Source of the DNA: Bacteroidota bacterium
Lineage (GTDB): Bacteria; Bacteroidota; Rhodothermia; Rhodothermales; UBA10348
Assembly (NCBI GenBank): GCA_018623785.1
Contig: JAAZVD010000012.1
Location: forward strand, 5,001-14,537
Direction: 5' to 3'
Length of the DNA: 9,537 nucleotides
The notes under the pieces were generated by a model. The model had not been told where the DNA came from. It saw nothing but the letters and a program-made list of their open reading frames with translations, and did not search any database. The translations under genes and the position numbers were made by a program. The first letter of the stretch is position 1. The number at the start of each line of letters is the position of its first letter. This document shows, piece by piece, positions 1 through 6,222 of this stretch.

Positions 1-1
1 C

Positions 2-550
2 TTTGATCCGCTCGGTATGACGGATACGCACTTTTTCGTGCCCTCCGAAAAGTCGAATCGACTGGCGGTCGTGTACGGAGGATCAGAGAGTGGGCTGATA
101 CGACTTACGACGCAGGGGCATTACGAAGGGCAAGGGCATTATATCGATGGGCCCCGAAAGACCTTTGGCGGTGGTGCCGGACTGGTATCGACGGCTCATG
201 ATTATGCACGTTTCCTGCAAATGATGCTGAATGGCGGGGAGCTGGATGGGCAGCGTATACTGTCCCCGACGACGGTTGACCTGATGCTGTCGAATCATAT
301 TGGGGATATCGGTCTCGGAGCAGGAACCACCATGGGATTGGGTTTCGAGCTAATCACAGATCTTGGGGCCTACGGACGCCCCGGTGCCGAAGGGGAATTC
401 AGCTGGGGCGGAGCCTATCACACCTCCTACTTTGCCAGCCCGAGGGACCGTATGGTCGTTGTTTACCTGACGCAGATCATGAATCCCCAGACAGGGCTTA
501 CGGATCGCAACCGGCTCCGTGCATTGACCTATCAGGCCATCATCAACTGA
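2..550 (+). CDS. Serine hydrolase, beta-lactamase class C-like family (3' part only)
   Basis: The reading frame is already open at base 2 and its first residues read FDPLGMTDTHF. The PLGMxxT segment is a hallmark of class C beta-lactamase/penicillin-binding-protein-like serine hydrolases (Pfam Beta-lactamase, PF00144). The ATG at 17 lies inside that motif, so it is not the start. The catalytic SxxK and YxN motifs would lie upstream, outside the window. Visible here are the family's GGGAGLVSTAHDYARFLQMM segment and a WGG motif at bases 404-412 followed by YHTSYFASP, which stands in the position of the KTG/HxG motif of true beta-lactamases. WGG is typical of family VIII esterase-like members, so an esterase, peptidase or amide hydrolase is more likely than an antibiotic-inactivating enzyme. 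The end (TGA at 548) matches the usual family C-terminus. Substrate and export signal cannot be judged from this fragment. The PASTA gene follows on the same strand. Confidence 0.9.
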   Translation, partial: FDPLGMTDTHFFVPSEKSNRLAVVYGGSESGLIRLTTQGHYEGQGHYIDGPRKTFGGGAGLVSTAHDYARFLQMMLNGGELDGQRILSPTTVDLMLSNHIGDIGLGAGTTMGLGFELITDLGAYGRPGAEGEFSWGGAYHTSYFASPRDRMVVVYLTQIMNPQTGLTDRNRLRALTYQAIIN

Positions 551-636
551 CCTGCGCCCGAACCCCTCCGTAGCGGATGCGTATGCCGCTCCATGACAAG
601 CCATACCGGTACCGGGCTTTGGGTATTCTGACAACG

Positions 637-1389
637 ATGCGACGCTATGTGACCAACCCCTACGTGTGGGCGGGGCTTGTTGGCATCGGTATGATTTCGG
701 CTGTCATGTACCTCGTTCTCAACCTCTGGGTAATGCCCAGCTTCACGAGACATGATGCTTCGATTACCGTCCCCGACGTAATCAATCTCAGCGAAGAGGC
801 GGCCACAGCATCCCTTGAGGCTGCGGCTCTGAGTGCGGAAGCCGTCATTCTGCGCAAACCGAATCTACCTCGAAATGTCGTCATTGACCAGAATCCGCCT
901 CCGCTGGCTGAGGTCAAGCCGGGACGAAGGGTATACCTGACCATCAACACGGGGGATACCACAACGGTGGTGGTCCCAAGAGTAGAGTCGTACGGAATCC
1001 GACAGGCCCGGAACATGCTGATGCAGGCAGATCTGGTGGTCGGTGAGGTGTCACCTGACTCCATCCCATCGGTGTACAAGGATATCATCACCAAGCAGGA
1101 TCCGTCGCCGGGTCAACGTGTGCCCCCGGGTACGACGGTCCATCTCCTGTTCGGGACCGGTCTCGGGACAACCAGCGTACTGGTTCCTGATGTTTCCGGA
1201 ATGAACCCTGAGAAAGCGCGGAAGACACTGCTTGATGTTCGTCTTCGCTCCGTCGTGATGGATGAGTCGCCAGAGAGCGACTCCCTGCGGGTCATTTCCC
1301 AAGCGCCGCCAGCCGGTACCAGTGTCCGGGAAGGCTACGAAGTGCGACTCTTCTTGCGCCAACCGGAATCTGGGCCGACAGAGCAGTAG
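637..1389 (+). CDS. Membrane-anchored protein with three PASTA domains
   Basis: PASTA domains are small extracytoplasmic modules that bind peptidoglycan fragments or beta-lactam-like ligands in serine/threonine kinases and PBPs. Here they stand alone. I prefer the ATG at 637 (250 residues) because MRRYVTNPYVW leads directly into one transmembrane helix at about residues 10-33. In-frame ATGs at 577 and 583 would add 20 or 18 residues with no clear function. Three PASTA repeats follow, at about residues 43-105, 111-174 and 180-242. Each opens with a VPDV or VPRV strand and closes with a QxPxxG then YLTI, HLLF or RLFL pattern: DQNPPPLAEVKPG, KQDPSPGQRVPPG and SQAPPAGTSVREG. No kinase, transpeptidase or transglycosylase domain is present. 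The topology should be a short cytoplasmic N-terminus with periplasmic PASTA domains. Standalone PASTA proteins of this form are common in Bacteroidota-related phyla. No strong Shine-Dalgarno sequence is visible. The role in cell-wall sensing is inference. Confidence 0.9.
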   Translation: MRRYVTNPYVWAGLVGIGMISAVMYLVLNLWVMPSFTRHDASITVPDVINLSEEAATASLEAAALSAEAVILRKPNLPRNVVIDQNPPPLAEVKPGRRVYLTINTGDTTTVVVPRVESYGIRQARNMLMQADLVVGEVSPDSIPSVYKDIITKQDPSPGQRVPPGTTVHLLFGTGLGTTSVLVPDVSGMNPEKARKTLLDVRLRSVVMDESPESDSLRVISQAPPAGTSVREGYEVRLFLRQPESGPTEQ

Positions 1390-1427
1390 GCTGTCCATCA
1401 CAGCCAAGAGGCGCCAAGAGCGGGCGC
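1389..1427. terminator. Possible bidirectional terminator or hairpin pair between convergent PASTA and pyrR genes
   Basis: Two short hairpins lie between the convergent stop codons. GGCTG/CAGCC (1389-1393 with 1401-1405) has a 7-base loop, and GCGCC/GGCGC (1411-1415 with 1423-1427) also has a 7-base loop. A tandem GCCAAGAG (1403-1410 and 1413-1420) overlaps them. There is no T-run on either strand, so this is not a canonical intrinsic terminator. The call rests on position and base pairing only. Confidence 0.3.
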
Positions 1428-1451
1428 AGCTAATGTCCCCGGATAAATAGC

Positions 1452-1949
1452 CTACTCTACGACGTCAACAGTCCAAGAAGCCGTGTCTACCTCAACGCGC
1501 TCTCGATGCTTCGTGGGCATGGTGCGCCCCACGTAGTCCGGCTGAATCGGGTACTCGCGATGTCCGCGATCAATGAGCACCAATAACTGAATGGAACGCG
1601 GCCGGCCGGCACGAACCACAGCATCTAGTGCTGCACGAGCTGTGCGGCCGGTAAAGAGGACATCATCAACCAGAATGACGTTGCGATCTTCCAGGTCGGG
1701 CAGCAGGGCAGGGGCCTCATCATACGGGGTATCATCCCGGAAACGGGTGACATCAAGGCTGCAGGAGGCAAGGTCAGAGGGCGATATGCGACGAATAGAA
1801 TCGACCAGGCGTTCGGCTACTACCGCTCCAGCACGCTCTATTCCCACCACAACCAGGTTCTCGGCGCCCCGGTTTCGCTCCATGATCTCGTATGCAAGGC
1901 GATCCAGGGTGCGCTGAATCTGCCGCTTCGTCATGATGCGGGTTCTCAC
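1452..1949 (-). CDS. pyrR: PyrR: pyr operon regulator / uracil phosphoribosyltransferase
   Basis: PyrR is a phosphoribosyltransferase-fold protein. In many bacteria it controls pyrimidine genes by binding pyr mRNA, and it can convert uracil and PRPP to UMP. From the start chosen here (165 residues) the sequence shows RTLDRLAYEIMERNRG (helix 1, matching RRALTRIAHEMIERN in B. subtilis PyrR), the loop GIERAG at 36-41, the PRPP-binding motif VILVDDVLFTGRT at 91-103, and IDRGHREYPI near 126-135 followed by DYVGRTMPT. I chose GTG at 1949 because it overlaps the upstream stop codon as GTGA, has a GAAGG about 10 bases upstream, and starts close to the N-terminus of known PyrR. A GTG at 1976 (174 residues) and an ATG at 1934 (160 residues) are in-frame alternatives. 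No pyrimidine biosynthesis gene or recognisable PyrR-binding leader lies in the window, so its regulatory target is unknown; enzyme activity alone is possible. The cognate loop GIKTRG of B. subtilis is GIERAG here. Confidence 0.93.
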   Translation of the reverse strand: MRTRIMTKRQIQRTLDRLAYEIMERNRGAENLVVVGIERAGAVVAERLVDSIRRISPSDLASCSLDVTRFRDDTPYDEAPALLPDLEDRNVILVDDVLFTGRTARAALDAVVRAGRPRSIQLLVLIDRGHREYPIQPDYVGRTMPTKHRERVEVDTASWTVDVVE

Positions 1950-2353
1950 TGGAACATCGCCTTCAGGCTTCCCCACGTTCGTCGAACGGCTGTGCTCGTG
2001 TAATTGACGGACTCTGTCCGCACGGCCTCCCGCACGCCATTTTGATATACTGCCTCCAATCGGTAGTCGAGCTTGTCGCTGCCGGACTTAAACACCTGTG
2101 CGTCCAGGAAACCATATTCGCGGCCAATACCATGCGCCGGCACAGAATAGACACGCACGAACTGCTCGTTGCTGTTAGGGCTACGGCGCATCACCTCGAA
2201 GTGGCGAACTTCGTCTTCCACTTCTGTCGTCCAGGATACCCTGAAATCATTCCCCTGCTCCTGAATCTGGAAGGCCGTCAGGCGGACCTGACCCGACCAT
2301 AGGCCGGCACCGGTCAGCAGAAGCACCAGAAATATGGAAAGGATGGGGCGCAT
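1946..2353 (-). CDS. Small exported protein with one fibronectin-III-like domain
   Basis: I do not recognise this as a named gene. From ATG 2353 the product is 135 residues: a signal peptide-like N-terminus (MRPILSIFLVLLLTGAGLWS, about 1-20), then one beta-rich domain at about residues 23-118. Features such as FRVSWTTEVEDEVRHFEVMR, a REYGFLDAQV turn and LDYRLEAVYQNG resemble the FN3-like module that usually precedes T9SS sorting domains (pattern LxWTTxxExxxxxFEVxRS ... YRLKxxDxxG). No sorting domain follows; the protein ends with a short basic/aromatic tail (VRRTWGSLKAMFQ). The frame stays open to 2455, but that extension would put a second hydrophobic stretch before the signal peptide and would cover a candidate promoter, so I prefer 2353. 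It lies 108 bases after the fur stop and its stop overlaps the pyrR start. A periplasmic or lipid-free secreted location is inferred; function is unknown. Confidence 0.7.
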   Translation of the reverse strand: MRPILSIFLVLLLTGAGLWSGQVRLTAFQIQEQGNDFRVSWTTEVEDEVRHFEVMRRSPNSNEQFVRVYSVPAHGIGREYGFLDAQVFKSGSDKLDYRLEAVYQNGVREAVRTESVNYTSTAVRRTWGSLKAMFQ

Positions 2354-2392
2354 GCAGCGTTCAGGAACCCATTGGAAGGAGTACACGAGGAA

Positions 2393-2423
2393 CCAATATA
2401 GCGAACGGAACGATTGACGCCAA
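2393..2423 (-). promoter_or_regulatory. Candidate Bacteroidota-type promoter for the FN3-like gene and pyrR
   Basis: On the minus strand TTGG (2423-2420) is followed after 19 bases by TATATTGG (2400-2393). This resembles the Bacteroidota sigma-ABfr pattern, TTTG then TAnnTTTG about 19-21 bases later, though both boxes deviate. A transcript starting just downstream would give a leader of roughly 30 bases before ATG 2353, which supports that start. No experimental signal can be seen from the sequence. Confidence 0.33.
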
Positions 2424-2461
2424 TCCATGTGCTGGGCATGGAGCGCTGCAATCACAGAGAG

Positions 2462-2950
2462 TCACGACCCTGCCATCTCTCGTGACCTGAACTCGCACGC
2501 TTCTTTGGTACACCGTCCGTACATGTTGAGCGAGTGGCGCTGGATTTCCATTCCAAAAATGTCGGAAATCATGTCTCGGATACTCTGAATCCGCGGGTCA
2601 CAGAATTCGAATAGATGGTTGCAGTCTTCGCAGATTAAGTGATCATGTTGCCAGAAACTGTAACTGCGCTCGTATTTGGCTTGTTTGTTACCAAACTGAT
2701 GACGAACAACGAGGTTACAGTCGACCAGCAGCTCGAGGGTGTTATACACAGTGGCGCGAGAGACCGGCACATTCTCCTGCTTCAGGCGAACAAACAACTC
2801 ATCGGCGTCAAAGTGATCAGCCGTATCGTAAACCTCTTCGAAAATGGCCAAGCGCTCCTGGGTCTGCCGCAGATTCTGCTCCTTGAGGTAGTCAAGGTAG
2901 CGTCCGCGGACGACGTCAAGTTGTTCGTTCGGGAGAGGGGAAGAAGTCAT
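2462..2950 (-). CDS. fur: Fur-family metal-responsive transcriptional regulator
   Basis: Fur proteins bind DNA as dimers when loaded with Fe(II) or a related metal and usually repress iron uptake or oxidative stress genes. From ATG 2950 the product is 162 residues, close to the family norm. An N-terminal winged helix carries LRQTQERLAIFEEVY (27-41) and the recognition helix VSRATVYNTLELL (63-75). The C-terminal dimerisation and metal domain shows H46, QHDHLICEDC (101-110), E115, H139 and C147-x4-C152. C107/C110 with C147/C152 make the structural zinc site, and the HDH, E and H residues match the regulatory site. NHLFEFCDPRIQ is typical of Bacteroidota Fur. An in-frame GTG at 3001 would add 17 residues; I reject it because the added residues (MELPERVAVKIYN) have no family match. 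The gene starts 56 bases after the tmk stop. Fur, PerR, Zur or Mur specificity cannot be settled from sequence, so the symbol is provisional. Confidence 0.93.
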   Translation of the reverse strand: MTSSPLPNEQLDVVRGRYLDYLKEQNLRQTQERLAIFEEVYDTADHFDADELFVRLKQENVPVSRATVYNTLELLVDCNLVVRHQFGNKQAKYERSYSFWQHDHLICEDCNHLFEFCDPRIQSIRDMISDIFGMEIQRHSLNMYGRCTKEACEFRSREMAGS

Positions 2951-2965
2951 GTCATACCACGTGTT

Positions 2966-2977
2966 GTAAATCTTTAC
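2966..2977. promoter_or_regulatory. Inverted repeat GTAAA-TC-TTTAC upstream of fur (possible operator)
   Basis: GTAAATCTTTAC has perfect 5-base arms around a 2-base centre and lies 16-27 bases upstream of the preferred fur start. Fur-family genes often autoregulate through AT-rich palindromes, so an operator is plausible. It is shorter than a full 19-base Fur box and could be chance. Confidence 0.28.
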
Positions 2978-3006
2978 TGCCACTCTTTCAGGCAGTTCCA
3001 CCGGGC

Positions 3007-3630
3007 CTAGTCAGGCATGTGTGCCAATACGTCCTGGCGCACTTGCGCCTGCAACGCCTCAATATCCTGGGTGCCATCCAGTACGAGAAATCGCTCCGGC
3101 TCAGCGCGTGCCAACTCGTCGTAGGTATCAATGACACGACGAAAGAAATCACTCCCCGCCTGTTCCATGCGATCTCCTGTATCCGCTCCAAGGCGCAGAC
3201 CCAGTCGCGCAGTAGCTGTAGCCAGATCAACCCGGATGAGATAGGTCCGATCAGGAACGATACCGCCTGTTACCGCCCGCTGGAACTGCTGCAACCAACG
3301 CGGCTCAGCCAGCTGCCTGCCACCACCCTGATAGGCTACGGTCGAGTCGAAAAACCGATCGCATATGACGATGTCACCCCCCAGGTGAGCAGTTCGCATG
3401 CGGGAGCGGACCAATTCCGATCGGGCCGCCGAAAACAGCAACATTTCAGTAAATGGATCCATGGAAATCTGCGGATCGAGCAGTAAATCCCGAATTCGCT
3501 CCGACACATCCGTCCCCCCCGGCTCCCGAACATACATGACAGACTTGCCAAGGTCCTCAAGCCAGGGAATCAGCTGCCTTGCCTGGGTGCTTTTCCCTGA
3601 TCCATCTATTCCTTCAAAGCTGATGATCAT
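3007..3630 (-). CDS. tmk: Thymidylate kinase (dTMP kinase)
   Basis: Tmk phosphorylates dTMP to dTDP with ATP, an essential cytoplasmic step of dTTP synthesis. The 207-residue product has the full family length and order of motifs: P-loop GIDGSGKST at 7-15, EPGGT at 36-40, the CDRFFDSTVAYQGGGR segment at 90-105 containing the DR pair that contacts the nucleotide, and an arginine-bearing LID at about 142-157 (RLGLRLGADTGDRMEQ). The absence of arginine in the P-loop together with arginines in the LID fits bacterial type II enzymes. The start ATG at 3630 begins right before the first beta strand (MIISFEGIDG), and AGGAGG at 3648-3643 lies 12 bases upstream, a rather long spacing. It is the first gene of the minus-strand run that continues into fur. 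A TATATTGG box at 3712-3705 may belong to its promoter. Confidence 0.97.
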   Translation of the reverse strand: MIISFEGIDGSGKSTQARQLIPWLEDLGKSVMYVREPGGTDVSERIRDLLLDPQISMDPFTEMLLFSAARSELVRSRMRTAHLGGDIVICDRFFDSTVAYQGGGRQLAEPRWLQQFQRAVTGGIVPDRTYLIRVDLATATARLGLRLGADTGDRMEQAGSDFFRRVIDTYDELARAEPERFLVLDGTQDIEALQAQVRQDVLAHMPD

Positions 3631-3867
3631 ACCGTGTCAGAGCCTCCTGGTATAATTCCGGGCGTCCTGCAGATAAAGAGCGCAACCGACATGTTTTTTC
3701 GATGCCAATATAAGAGGATCTGGAGAAGCCGGATCCTTGATTTTCGCGCGATGCTCACATATCATATTGACGCTCAGCGAACCTTTGATATTCGTCTGCT
3801 TTGAAGAGCCGTGGAGTTCTCACGGCAACCCCATGCTCCCCTTCCCCGGCACGATCACGCCCTGCGC
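3631..3867. promoter_or_regulatory. Divergent intergenic control region between tmk and the TPR gene
   Basis: This roughly 240-base region separates divergent genes and should hold both promoters. On the minus strand, TATATTGG at 3712-3705 repeats exactly the box seen upstream of the FN3-like gene, but no good TTTG partner lies 19-21 bases upstream. On the plus strand, TTGACG (3767-3772) is followed after 16 bases by TATTCG (3789-3794), a weak sigma-70-like pair. A GTG at 3811 opens the TPR reading frame 57 bases before its preferred ATG. I see no RNA gene or riboswitch fold here. Confidence 0.4.
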
Positions 3868-5280
3868 ATGAGCAGTTTCAACTTCGGTTTCGACGATTTT
3901 GAGGACTTCAAGGACGAGAGTCGACTTGAGGACCTGGCTGCTCATTTCGAACGTGAAGGCCCTCATGTGTACTTCGACTCGGATACGCTGGAGGAGATTG
4001 CCTCGTATTATTTCGAGCAGGGCCGTTTTGAAGAGTCTCTTCGTGTCGTCGATCGCTCCCTTGAGATCCATCCCTATTCGTCGGATGGATGGCTTCGCCG
4101 CGGTATTCTTCTGAACAACATGGGCAGACACGTGGAAGCGCTGAGTGCCTACGATAAGGCGCTGGAGCTGAATCCTACGGATCTGGAAACCATGGTCAAC
4201 CGCGGAATCACGCTGGACAGCATGGACGAACCGGCGCAGGCACTGGAGGCATTCGAAGGTGTGCTTCGCCTTAATCCCCGGAACGAAGAGGCGTTGTGCA
4301 ACAAGGGGGTTACCCTAGAGCGTCTCAATCGCCTCGAAGACGCAATCAGCGTTTTCAGGGAATGCACGGAAATTAATCCGGAGCATCCAGAGGCATGGTA
4401 CGAGCTAGGCTTTTGTCATGACCGGTTGCAGGAAGAAGCTGAGAGCGTGTCCTGCTATGACCGTCACTTGGATATCGACCCATACTCGCAGGATGCATGG
4501 TACAACCGAGGTATCGTCCTCAATCGTCTTGGGCGCTACCGGGAAGCTATTGACTCATACGACATGGCTATTGTCATTGCCGATGAGTTTGCCTCTGCCC
4601 ACTACAACCGGGGCAATGCGCTGGCCAATCTGGGAGACCTGAAGGAGGCCATCGTCAGCTATAAGCGGGTTCTGGAAATCGAAGGCGATGATGCCGCGAC
4701 CTGCTACAACATTGCTCTGGCCTTTGAAGAGTTGAAGCTCTACGAAAGCTCGATCCACTACTTTGAAAAAGCCCTCCAAGTAGATGACGCTTATGCGGAG
4801 GCGTGGTACGGACTGGGATGCTGCCACGATGCATTGGAGCGCTTTGACGATGCCATGAACTTTTTCAGCCAGGCTATTGTCCGAAACCCGGACGTGCCTG
4901 AATTCTGGCATGCGAAAGCGGATTGCGCCTATAATCTGGGCCGACTGGCAGAAGCTGTCAATGCCTACCGCACTGTGATCACCATGACACCGGACAACAC
5001 CGATGCGTGGATGGACTTTGCGGAAACCCTGTTTGAGGCGGGGCAACTGGAAGAGGCCTTGAAGGCCTACGGGCGTGCATTGCAACTCAAGCCGAACTGT
5101 GCGGAAACCTACCTTTCGCAAGCCCGGGCCCAACTGGCCATGGGTAATGCAGACGAAAGCGTTCGCTCACTCAAGATGGCGTTTGGCCTGGATCCAGAGC
5201 AGAAGAGTCAGTTGTCAGAATCCTGGCCCGAGCTTTTCGGTCATACCAAAATCCGACGCATGTTGGGATTGGATCGATAG
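3868..5280 (+). CDS. Tetratricopeptide repeat protein (12 tandem TPRs)
   Basis: The 470-residue product has no signal peptide or membrane segment and should be a cytoplasmic scaffold. It opens with an acidic, phenylalanine-rich tail (MSSFNFGFDDFEDFKDESRL) and a VYFDSD segment. Twelve TPRs follow without a gap, each exactly 34 residues, from about residue 38 to 445. Examples are QDAWYNRGIVLNRLGRYREA and TDAWMDFAETLFEAGQLEEA, each followed by a helix-B segment ending in LELNP- or LQLKP-like residues. A 25-residue cap (KSQLSESWPELFGHTKIRRM...) closes the solenoid. I chose ATG 3868 because the acidic tail begins there; an in-frame GTG at 3811 would add 19 unremarkable residues. No clear ribosome binding site precedes either start. 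The DUF368/PopT gene begins 9 bases after the stop, so the two are almost certainly co-transcribed, and this pairing is recurrent in Bacteroidota as far as I recall. The binding partner is unknown; a role linked to the lipid-carrier cycle is inference from context. Confidence 0.92.
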   Translation: MSSFNFGFDDFEDFKDESRLEDLAAHFEREGPHVYFDSDTLEEIASYYFEQGRFEESLRVVDRSLEIHPYSSDGWLRRGILLNNMGRHVEALSAYDKALELNPTDLETMVNRGITLDSMDEPAQALEAFEGVLRLNPRNEEALCNKGVTLERLNRLEDAISVFRECTEINPEHPEAWYELGFCHDRLQEEAESVSCYDRHLDIDPYSQDAWYNRGIVLNRLGRYREAIDSYDMAIVIADEFASAHYNRGNALANLGDLKEAIVSYKRVLEIEGDDAATCYNIALAFEELKLYESSIHYFEKALQVDDAYAEAWYGLGCCHDALERFDDAMNFFSQAIVRNPDVPEFWHAKADCAYNLGRLAEAVNAYRTVITMTPDNTDAWMDFAETLFEAGQLEEALKAYGRALQLKPNCAETYLSQARAQLAMGNADESVRSLKMAFGLDPEQKSQLSESWPELFGHTKIRRMLGLDR

Positions 5281-5289
5281 CCGCGCGCC

Positions 5290-6174
5290 ATGGGCACACT
5301 GCTTCGCTGGCTGGCGTGGATTGGGCAAGGGGTCGGAATCGGAATTGCGAACGTGATCCCCGGCGTGAGCGGCGGCACCATGGCACTCATTTTCGGGATC
5401 TATGAGCGACTCATACGCTTGATGAGTGATGTGGTCCACGCTGGCTTGAGGCTGCTGCGCATGGATCTCTCCGGGTTCTGGATGGAAATGCGGTCCTTGG
5501 ACCTGTCCTTCCTTGTCTGGCTGACAGCCGGTATGGTCCTGGCCCCACTGCTGGGAGCTGCCATCATACCGGAGGCCCTGGAGACATGGCCTGAAGAAAG
5601 CCGAGGGCTGTTTTTCGGGCTCATTCTTGGAACATTGCCCATCCCGTGGCTGCGCATCAAGCAGGGTGCCCCCCGGCATGCAGGAGTGCTCCTCGCGACC
5701 GCGCTCATCTCCTTTCTACTTGTCGGCATACCTCCTCTGGACCCTGGACAACCAGGCCTCTTGGCCGTGTTCTTTTCGGCGGCACTGGCCATCTGCGCCA
5801 TGATTCTGCCCGGCGTCAGCGGAGCCTTCATCCTCCTGATTCTTGGCATGTACGCACCTATCTTCGAAGCGATCGATGCCCGCGACCCAGCCGTCATCGG
5901 AGTTTTTGTGCTGGGCGCTGGCATCGGCTTGGGAAGTTTTGCCGTGTTTTTGAGGTGGCTCCTGGAGCGAGCCCATGATGTGACCATGGCAGCCCTGGTT
6001 GGCTTGATGGCAGGATCTCTGCGTTCCTTGTGGCCGTGGTTGGCAGATGACCGGGGACTCCTGTTGCCTGAAGGTGTCGAGGGAATAGGCGGCGTCCTGC
6101 TGATTGGCTTCTGCGGACTGGCCGTGTCAGCCGGTATGACGTGGCTGGAAGTGCGCAGAAAAGCGCGCCGTTAA
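5290..6174 (+). CDS. popT: DUF368 family protein, PopT-type undecaprenyl-phosphate translocase
   Basis: DUF368 proteins (PF04018) were recently assigned as PopT, which returns undecaprenyl phosphate across the cytoplasmic membrane for reuse in peptidoglycan and other envelope polymer synthesis. This is a polytopic membrane protein of 294 residues, the usual length. The family signature occurs twice: NVIPGVSGGTMALIFGIYE at 21-39 and MILPGVSGAFILLILGMY at 171-188. A second pair, FGLILGTLPIPW (109-120) and VGLMAGSLRSLWPW (237-250), follows each half. This indicates two homologous halves, as expected for an internally duplicated transporter. The C-terminus is basic (EVRRKARR), consistent with a cytoplasmic end. 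ATG 5290 lies 9 bases after the TPR stop with no good Shine-Dalgarno, suggesting translation coupled to the TPR gene. Function is taken from the family; the symbol is used by homology. Confidence 0.9.
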   Translation: MGTLLRWLAWIGQGVGIGIANVIPGVSGGTMALIFGIYERLIRLMSDVVHAGLRLLRMDLSGFWMEMRSLDLSFLVWLTAGMVLAPLLGAAIIPEALETWPEESRGLFFGLILGTLPIPWLRIKQGAPRHAGVLLATALISFLLVGIPPLDPGQPGLLAVFFSAALAICAMILPGVSGAFILLILGMYAPIFEAIDARDPAVIGVFVLGAGIGLGSFAVFLRWLLERAHDVTMAALVGLMAGSLRSLWPWLADDRGLLLPEGVEGIGGVLLIGFCGLAVSAGMTWLEVRRKARR

Positions 6175-6222
6175 CGGACAGGTGACGTCCCACTTCAGTA
6201 CCGAAAAAGGCGCCGTTAACGG
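6168..6222. repeat. Paired CCGTTAACGG palindromes spanning the stops of convergent genes
   Basis: The 13-base word GCGCCGTTAACGG occurs at 6165-6177 and again at 6210-6222. Each copy contains the perfect 10-base palindrome CCGTTAACGG (6168-6177 and 6213-6222). The plus-strand TAA of popT (6172-6174) lies in the first copy, and the minus-strand TAA of the propeller gene (6216-6218) lies in the second. Because the word is palindromic, the two copies can pair with each other in RNA from either strand, giving a 10-base stem with a 35-base loop. A bidirectional terminator or 3'-end stabiliser is possible; no T-run supports a classical terminator. Confidence 0.5.

Noticed and set aside
577..636. 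Earlier ATGs (577 and 583) as start of the PASTA protein
   Set aside because: The extra 18-20 residues show no family feature and the ATG at 637 sits at the usual short distance before the transmembrane helix. They are not excluded experimentally.
1452..1976. pyr-operon attenuator or PyrR-binding leader RNA
   Set aside because: No anti-antiterminator-like structure or pyrimidine biosynthesis gene is present next to pyrR in the window.
2951..3001. GTG at 3001 as fur start
   Set aside because: It gives a 17-residue extension without Fur similarity and would absorb the likely control region between tmk and fur.
3019..3486. 155-residue plus-strand open frame
   Set aside because: It is antisense to the complete tmk reading frame with P-loop, DR and LID motifs, and shows no domain of its own.
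4555..5133. 192-residue open frame antisense to the TPR gene
   Set aside because: It lies fully inside a gene with twelve intact TPRs on the other strand, and its translation has no recognisable domain or start signal.
3982..5205. Regular periodic repeats every 102 bases, considered as a CRISPR or DNA satellite
   Set aside because: The periodicity is 34 codons of a TPR protein. DNA identity between units is low and there is no conserved repeat with unique spacers.
5400..5987. 195-residue open frame antisense to popT
   Set aside because: Its composition is rich in Arg, Ser, Met and Pro, as expected from reading a GC-rich membrane gene backwards. The plus strand carries clear DUF368 motifs.
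6175..6215. Classical intrinsic terminator between popT and the propeller gene
   Set aside because: The short A-run on the plus strand (T-run on minus) is not placed directly after a GC-rich hairpin. Only the long-range pairing of the two palindromes is supported.
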